Source: JBJMQS01 sp045802605
GTDB lineage: Bacteria > Planctomycetota > Planctomycetia > Gemmatales > Gemmataceae
Assembly (NCBI GenBank): GCA_045802605.1
Contig: JBJMQS010000024.1
Coordinates: 1 to 16,783, forward strand
Direction of reading: 5' to 3'
Length of the DNA: 16,783 bases
The notes below the pieces were generated by a model that did no database searches, was not told where the DNA came from, and saw only the letters and a program-made list of their open reading frames with translations. The position numbers were made by a program, and so were the translations under genes. Shown here one piece after another: positions 13,712 to 16,783 of the stretch; the stretch's first letter is position 1; every line of letters starts with the position of its first letter.

Positions 13712-14194
13712 CTACTCTCGTCCCCGATTCCTCGTCGCTCGCTGAATCTCGCGGGCCGCTTCCTGCGTCTTTTTCGCTTGGCGTTTGTCGTAAAGCTGTT
13801 TGCCCCGGCCCACCGCTAGCTCCACTTTGGCCCGGCCTTCTTTGAAATAAATCTGCAATGGCACCATCGTGAAGCCGCGTTCCGACGCTTTGGCGGCGAA
13901 CTTAGCGATCTCGCGGCGATGCAGCAAGAGCTTGCGTAGCCGCTTGGGCTTGTGGTTAAAGCGATTGCCCATCTCGTATTCGGGGATCTCGCTGTTGTGC
14001 AGCCAAAGCTCGCCGTCCTCGAGCCGAGCGAATGAGCCATCGAGAATTGCATGCCCCGCGCGCAGGCTCTTCACCTCGGTCCCGACAAGAACAAGGCCAC
14101 ACTCGATCTTTTCGAGGATCTCGTATTCGTGAAACGCCTTGCGATTGCGTGCCACGATGTGGTTCGCGTCCTTCTTGTCATCCTTCTTCGCCAT
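13712..14194 (-). CDS. smpB: SsrA-binding protein SmpB
   Basis: 160 residues from the chosen start. SmpB binds tmRNA and guides it to stalled ribosomes for trans-translation. The family signatures are clear: IVARNRKAFHEYEILEKIEC, GLVLVGTEVKSLRAG, LWLHNSEIPEYEMGN, RLRKLLLHRREI, a TMVPLQIYFKEGRAKVELAV segment and the basic C-terminal tail with GRGKQLYDKRQ. The frame is open to an ATG at 14206, but MAKKDDKK at 14194 is the usual SmpB beginning and has GGTGA five to six bases before it, so the shorter form is preferred. The gene is divergent from argG; the 120-bp gap between them is largely a hairpin element, which must overlap or border both promoters. The ssrA gene itself is not in the window. 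Confidence 0.96.
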   Translation of the reverse strand: MAKKDDKKDANHIVARNRKAFHEYEILEKIECGLVLVGTEVKSLRAGHAILDGSFARLEDGELWLHNSEIPEYEMGNRFNHKPKRLRKLLLHRREIAKFAAKASERGFTMVPLQIYFKEGRAKVELAVGRGKQLYDKRQAKKTQEAAREIQRATRNRGRE

Positions 14195-14221
14195 GCGAAT
14201 CACCATATCAAAACAAGTGTC

Positions 14222-14298
14222 TTTGTAGCCGCGGGCTTTGGCCCGCGCGTCCTGGCAATCGCTTGATCCCGACGCGGGCTGAAGCCCGCGGCTACAAA
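14222..14298 (+). repeat. Hairpin element copy 2 (GTAGCCGCGGGCT family)
   Basis: Arms 14222-14247 and 14273-14298 pair over 26 bp with two adjacent mismatches, around a 25-nt loop. The loop matches the reverse complement of the copy 1 loop (7615-7639) at 24 of 25 positions. The element ends 16 nt before the argG ATG, and its orientation to argG equals that of copy 1 to terC. It occupies most of the smpB-argG divergent region. Confidence 0.88.
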
Positions 14299-14314
14299 AT
14301 CATAAACTGCGAAC

Positions 14315-15565
14315 ATGCCGCGTGACAAAGTCATCCTCGCATACTCCGGCGGGCTCGACACCTCGGTGATGGTGCCGTGGATTGCCGAACACTATGGCCT
14401 CGACGTCGTCGCCTTCACTGCCGACCTTGGGCAGGACGAGAATATCGAAGCCATCCGGCAAAAGGCCCTTTCCACCGGTGCGGTTGATGCCGTCGCTGTC
14501 GATGCCCGCAACCTGTTCGTCGATCATTTCGTCTGGCCCGCGCTCATGGCCGGTGCCCTCTACGAAAGCCGATATCCTCTGGCGACCGCGCTCGGCCGGC
14601 CCCTGATCGCCAAACTGATGGTAGACACCGCCCGCCAGTTCGGGGCTCGCGCTGTCGCCCACGGTTGCACCGGCAAAGGCAACGATCAGGTGCGATTCGA
14701 CGTGACATTTCAAACGCTGGCGCCCGACCTGAAGATCATCGCGCCGGTGCGGGAGTGGACCATGGCCCGGCCCGATTCACTGACCTATGCCGCGAAGCAT
14801 AACATCCCAGTGGACGCGAAGCCGGAGAGCCCGTACTCCGTTGATCAGAATCTGTGGGGCCGCTCGGTCGAGGCCGGGATCTTGGAGGATCCCTGGGTCG
14901 AGCCCCGTGAGGATGCGTTTGCGTGGACGGTCAATCCCGCGAACGCGCCGGACACGGCGGACACTATCGAAATCGATTTCGAGCACGGCATCCCGGTCGC
15001 TCTCGACGGCAAACGACTCGATGGCGCACCACTGATCGGGGAGCTCAACTTTCTCGGTGGAATGCACGGCGTTGGCCGGATCGATCATGTTGAAAATCGT
15101 CTCGTCGGCATCAAGTCACGGGAGCTCTACGAAGCGCCGGCCGCGGTAATCTTGCATGCCGCCCATCGCGAGTTGGAATCGCTCTGTTTGTCGAAGCAGG
15201 CACAGCGCTTCAAGACAGTCGTCGCTCAGGAATACGCGGATCTGGTCTACAACGGTCTGTGGTTCAGCGCGTTCCACCAAGATCTGTTTGCGTTCGTGGC
15301 GTCGAGTCAGCGGTTCGTCAGTGGCACCGTGAGGGTGAAGCTCTACAAAGGCAGCGTCACGGTTGTGGGCCGCAAGAGCGAGCATAGTCTGTATTCAAAA
15401 TCCTTGGCTACTTACGACGGCAAAGAAGCGGGCGATCAGTTCGACCAGGCGGCCGCCCAGGGCTTCATCCGCCTCTGGGGTTTGGGCCAGCAAACGCAAG
15501 CCCGCAATCAGTTGCTCAAGGGCGGCCGCGGCTTCGATCTACCTGGATTACCAGAGAAGAGTTAA
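14315..15565 (+). CDS. argG: Argininosuccinate synthase
   Basis: 416 residues, the normal size. The enzyme joins citrulline and aspartate with ATP to give argininosuccinate, the penultimate step of arginine synthesis, in the cytoplasm. The PP-loop AYSGGLDTSVM (9-19) is followed by VVAFTADLGQ, LATALGRPLIAKLMVDTARQ, AHGCTGKGNDQVRF and SPYSVDQNLWGRSVE, all hallmarks of ArgG. The ATG at 14315 starts MPRDKVILAYSGG, as in other family members; the Shine-Dalgarno is weak. The 5' leader is formed by a hairpin element ending 16 nt upstream. The TAA stop lies in the end of the next repeat (15557-15769), whose arm starts in the last codons. Argininosuccinate lyase is not adjacent. Confidence 0.97.
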   Translation: MPRDKVILAYSGGLDTSVMVPWIAEHYGLDVVAFTADLGQDENIEAIRQKALSTGAVDAVAVDARNLFVDHFVWPALMAGALYESRYPLATALGRPLIAKLMVDTARQFGARAVAHGCTGKGNDQVRFDVTFQTLAPDLKIIAPVREWTMARPDSLTYAAKHNIPVDAKPESPYSVDQNLWGRSVEAGILEDPWVEPREDAFAWTVNPANAPDTADTIEIDFEHGIPVALDGKRLDGAPLIGELNFLGGMHGVGRIDHVENRLVGIKSRELYEAPAAVILHAAHRELESLCLSKQAQRFKTVVAQEYADLVYNGLWFSAFHQDLFAFVASSQRFVSGTVRVKLYKGSVTVVGRKSEHSLYSKSLATYDGKEAGDQFDQAAAQGFIRLWGLGQQTQARNQLLKGGRGFDLPGLPEKS

Positions 15566-15769
15566 CCGCAGAGTACGCAGAGTGCGCAAAGAAAACAAAA
15601 AACGTGTTGTGGCACGGTCTCCCGACCGTGCCACCCGGCCGACCGAAGGTCTCCTCCGGGTTCGTGGAGACCTTCGGTCAGCAACGTGGGCTGGTCAGGA
15701 GACCAGCCCACAACAAGAGTAATTCTCTGTCTCTCTTTGCGCTTTCTGCGTACTCTGCGGTTAACTCTT
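15557..15769. repeat. Nested cloverleaf-like inverted repeat
   Basis: Outer arms 15557-15592 and about 15734-15769 pair for 25 exact bases (AAGAGTTAACCGCAGAGTAC...) and nine more after two mismatches. Inside is a short stem (TGTTGTGG 15605-15612 with CCACAACA 15709-15716) and three hairpins: 15609-15619/15624-15634 (11 bp), 15641-15654/15666-15679 (14 bp) and 15686-15696/15701-15711 (11 bp). The stem overlaps the outer bases of the first and third hairpins, so alternative folds are possible. It contains the stop codon of argG and fills most of the 332-bp gap before the HTH-EIIA gene. No protein-coding gene is visible in that gap. Confidence 0.85.
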
Positions 15770-15842
15770 GTTTTCGGCACAATCCGCATCTCACCCCACC
15801 GCGGCGCATCAAACTCTGTGTCCCAATATGGTCCCGGCCGCC

Positions 15843-15848
15843 TATACT
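15843..15848 (+). promoter_or_regulatory. Candidate -10 box for the HTH-EIIA gene
   Basis: TATACT, a close match to the TATAAT consensus, 50 nt before the ATG at 15898. The -35 region at the expected distance is a poor match, so this is a moderate guess. The Shine-Dalgarno AAGGA is at 15884-15888, nine bases before the ATG. Confidence 0.4.
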
Positions 15849-15897
15849 AGGCTTTCTTTGCGTAGGGCCGCTGCGGGTCAGCGAAGGATTAGCGATC

Positions 15898-16596
15898 ATG
15901 GGCAACGACACGATGACACTCGAGCAACTCGCCCGCTACTTGCGGCGCGATGCGCGCGAAGTCGTCAAATTGGCAGACCGCGGCGAGTTGCCGGGCCGCA
16001 AGGTTGCCGGCGATTGGCGATTCTCAGTTTCCGAAGTGAACACCTGGATCGAGCAACGGATCGCGGACTCGGGCGAAGAAGAACTCCGCGTCATCGAACA
16101 GCAGCCGGCCGAACCCGGCGAGCCCTTGATTGCAAATCTGTTGCACGAAGCTTGCGCCTGCGTGCCGCTCAAGGCCACGACTCGCGCCTCAGTATTATCT
16201 GAGCTGGTGACGCTCGCCGAGCAGTCGTGGCAACTATATGATCCGAAGGCGCTCCTCGAAGCGGTGCGCTATCGTGAAGCGAAGGCTTCGACCGCGCTGG
16301 AGAATGGCGTGGCGGTACCGCACCCCGGCAAGCCGATGCCGCAAGCGCTCGGCGAACCGCTGATCGCCTTTGGCCGAACCCAAAGTGGTCTGCCCTTCGG
16401 GGCTTCCGATAATCAGTTAACCGATATGTTCTTTCTGGTAGCGAGCCGCGACTCGGCGACGCACCTCAAAGTCTTGGCCCGTCTGGCCCGCATGTTCCTG
16501 CGGCCCGGTTTCCTGGACGACCTGCGTGCCGAGCCCACCGCCCATGGTGCCGTCGCTTTCATCCGTGCCACTGAAGCTGAGCTAATTCAAGCCTAA
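15898..16596 (+). CDS. HTH-EIIA (PtsN-like) fusion protein
   Basis: 232 residues. The N-terminal 53 residues are an excisionase/MerR-type helix-turn-helix domain (TLEQLARYLRRDAREVVKLA, then GELPGRKVAGDWRFSVSEVN, ending TWIEQR). After a short linker, about residues 75-225 are a PTS EIIA type 2/EIIA-Ntr domain: VTLAEQSWQLYDPKALLEAV and ENGVAVPHPG with H142 as the predicted phosphorylated histidine, then PFGASDNQLTDMFFLVASRD, matching the usual family pattern. EIIA-Ntr proteins take phosphate from NPr and regulate rather than transport. The frame runs upstream to 15604 through the repeat, but ATG 15898 with AAGGA nine bases before it begins the recognisable protein. No other PTS gene is in the window. 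The stop TAA forms the start of the following hairpin repeat. Confidence 0.9.
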   Translation: MGNDTMTLEQLARYLRRDAREVVKLADRGELPGRKVAGDWRFSVSEVNTWIEQRIADSGEEELRVIEQQPAEPGEPLIANLLHEACACVPLKATTRASVLSELVTLAEQSWQLYDPKALLEAVRYREAKASTALENGVAVPHPGKPMPQALGEPLIAFGRTQSGLPFGASDNQLTDMFFLVASRDSATHLKVLARLARMFLRPGFLDDLRAEPTAHGAVAFIRATEAELIQA

Positions 16597-16783
16597 CCAC
16601 AGAGGCGCAGAGACACAGAGAAAACACAAACTTGGATTTGGTTTTCTCTGTGTCTCTGCGCCTCTGTGGTTAGGCTTGAATTAGCTCAGCTTCAGTGGCA
16701 CGGATGAAAGCGACGGCACCATGGGCGGTGGGCTCGGCACGCAGGTCGTCCAGGAAACCGGGCCGCAGGAACATGCGGGCCAG
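16483..16783. repeat. Perfect 143-bp-arm inverted repeat at window end
   Basis: Bases 16641-16783 are the exact reverse complement of 16483-16625, with a 15-nt spacer (16626-16640). The left arm includes the last 38 codons of the HTH-EIIA gene, so the right arm is a reverse copy of the same gene end. The identity is complete to the last base of the window. Most likely an assembly or amplification fold-back at the natural hairpin (16594-16672); see findings. Confidence 0.97.
16594..16672. repeat. Hairpin repeat, TAACCACAGAGGCGCAGAG family
   Basis: Arms 16594-16625 (TAACCACAGAGGCGCAGAGA...) and 16641-16672 are perfect, with an AT-rich 15-nt loop. The word structure (CAGAG/GCGCAGAG/CACAGAG) is that of the dispersed hairpin family also seen at 1218-1284 and 15557-15769, so this core is probably a true element. 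It could end transcription of the HTH-EIIA gene. The flanking identity beyond it (16483-16593 with 16673-16783) is the part I regard as suspect. Confidence 0.75.

Noticed and set aside
7591..14298. Repeats considered as a CRISPR array or transposon ends
   Set aside because: The hairpins are far apart, have no regular spacing or spacers, and no cas or transposase gene lies between or beside them.
15604..15716. Cloverleaf-like fold considered as a tRNA or other RNA gene
   Set aside because: Stems and loops do not fit tRNA: no T-loop or anticodon-arm geometry, and hairpins of 11, 14 and 11 bp. It fits nested dispersed repeats better.
15604..15897. Upstream extension of the HTH-EIIA frame
   Set aside because: It translates the nested hairpin repeat. 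ATG 15898 has a Shine-Dalgarno and begins the HTH domain directly.

Overview
The window looks like chromosomal DNA of a planctomycete (Planctomycetota, class Planctomycetia; order not determinable by eye). The evidence is two DUF1559-type proteins, one with a classical prepilin N-terminus, a DUF1570-like HExxH lipoprotein, small ECF sigma operons with secreted hypotheticals, an HTH-EIIA fusion, GC-rich sequence, and intergenic gaps full of long hairpin repeats. There are no CRISPR arrays, rRNAs, recognisable tRNAs, transposases or phage genes.

Layout. (1) 1-1204, minus strand: the 5' end of a DUF1559 prepilin and an orphan pxpB. (2) 1330-5199, plus strand: a tightly overlapping four-gene cluster of ECF sigma factor, one-TM likely anti-sigma protein, secreted hypothetical and DUF1559-like exported protein. 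(3) 5275-6435, plus: a DedA membrane protein fused to a C-terminal JAMM/MPN+ metalloprotease domain. It converges on a minus-strand TerC protein (6432-7571) with an unusual exported N-terminal domain; the two share the bases of their stop codons. (4) 7679-8888, minus: coaB then coaC, two separate overlapping genes for coenzyme A synthesis. (5) 8959-9810, minus: an HExxH lipoprotein bracketed by two related hairpin repeats. (6) 9920-12582, minus: a GT4 glycosyltransferase coupled to a tandem Kdo/WaaP-like double kinase, probably for the cell envelope. (7) 12677-13690, plus: an unrecognised four-TM protein. (8) smpB (minus) and argG (plus), divergent. (9) A nested cloverleaf-like repeat, then an HTH-EIIA (PtsN-like) fusion gene. 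(10) 16483-16783: a perfect 143-bp-arm inverted repeat that runs to the window end and is probably an assembly fold-back.

The most interesting items are the DedA-JAMM fusion with an intact metal-binding motif; a 73-77 bp hairpin element present twice with an almost identical 25-nt loop, each time 16-19 nt upstream of a start codon and in the same orientation to that gene; a palindromic repeat read in frame inside the DUF1559 gene; the reversed, split coaB-coaC pair; and the nested three-hairpin repeat downstream of argG. Gene functions are assigned from motifs read by eye. No database search was possible.
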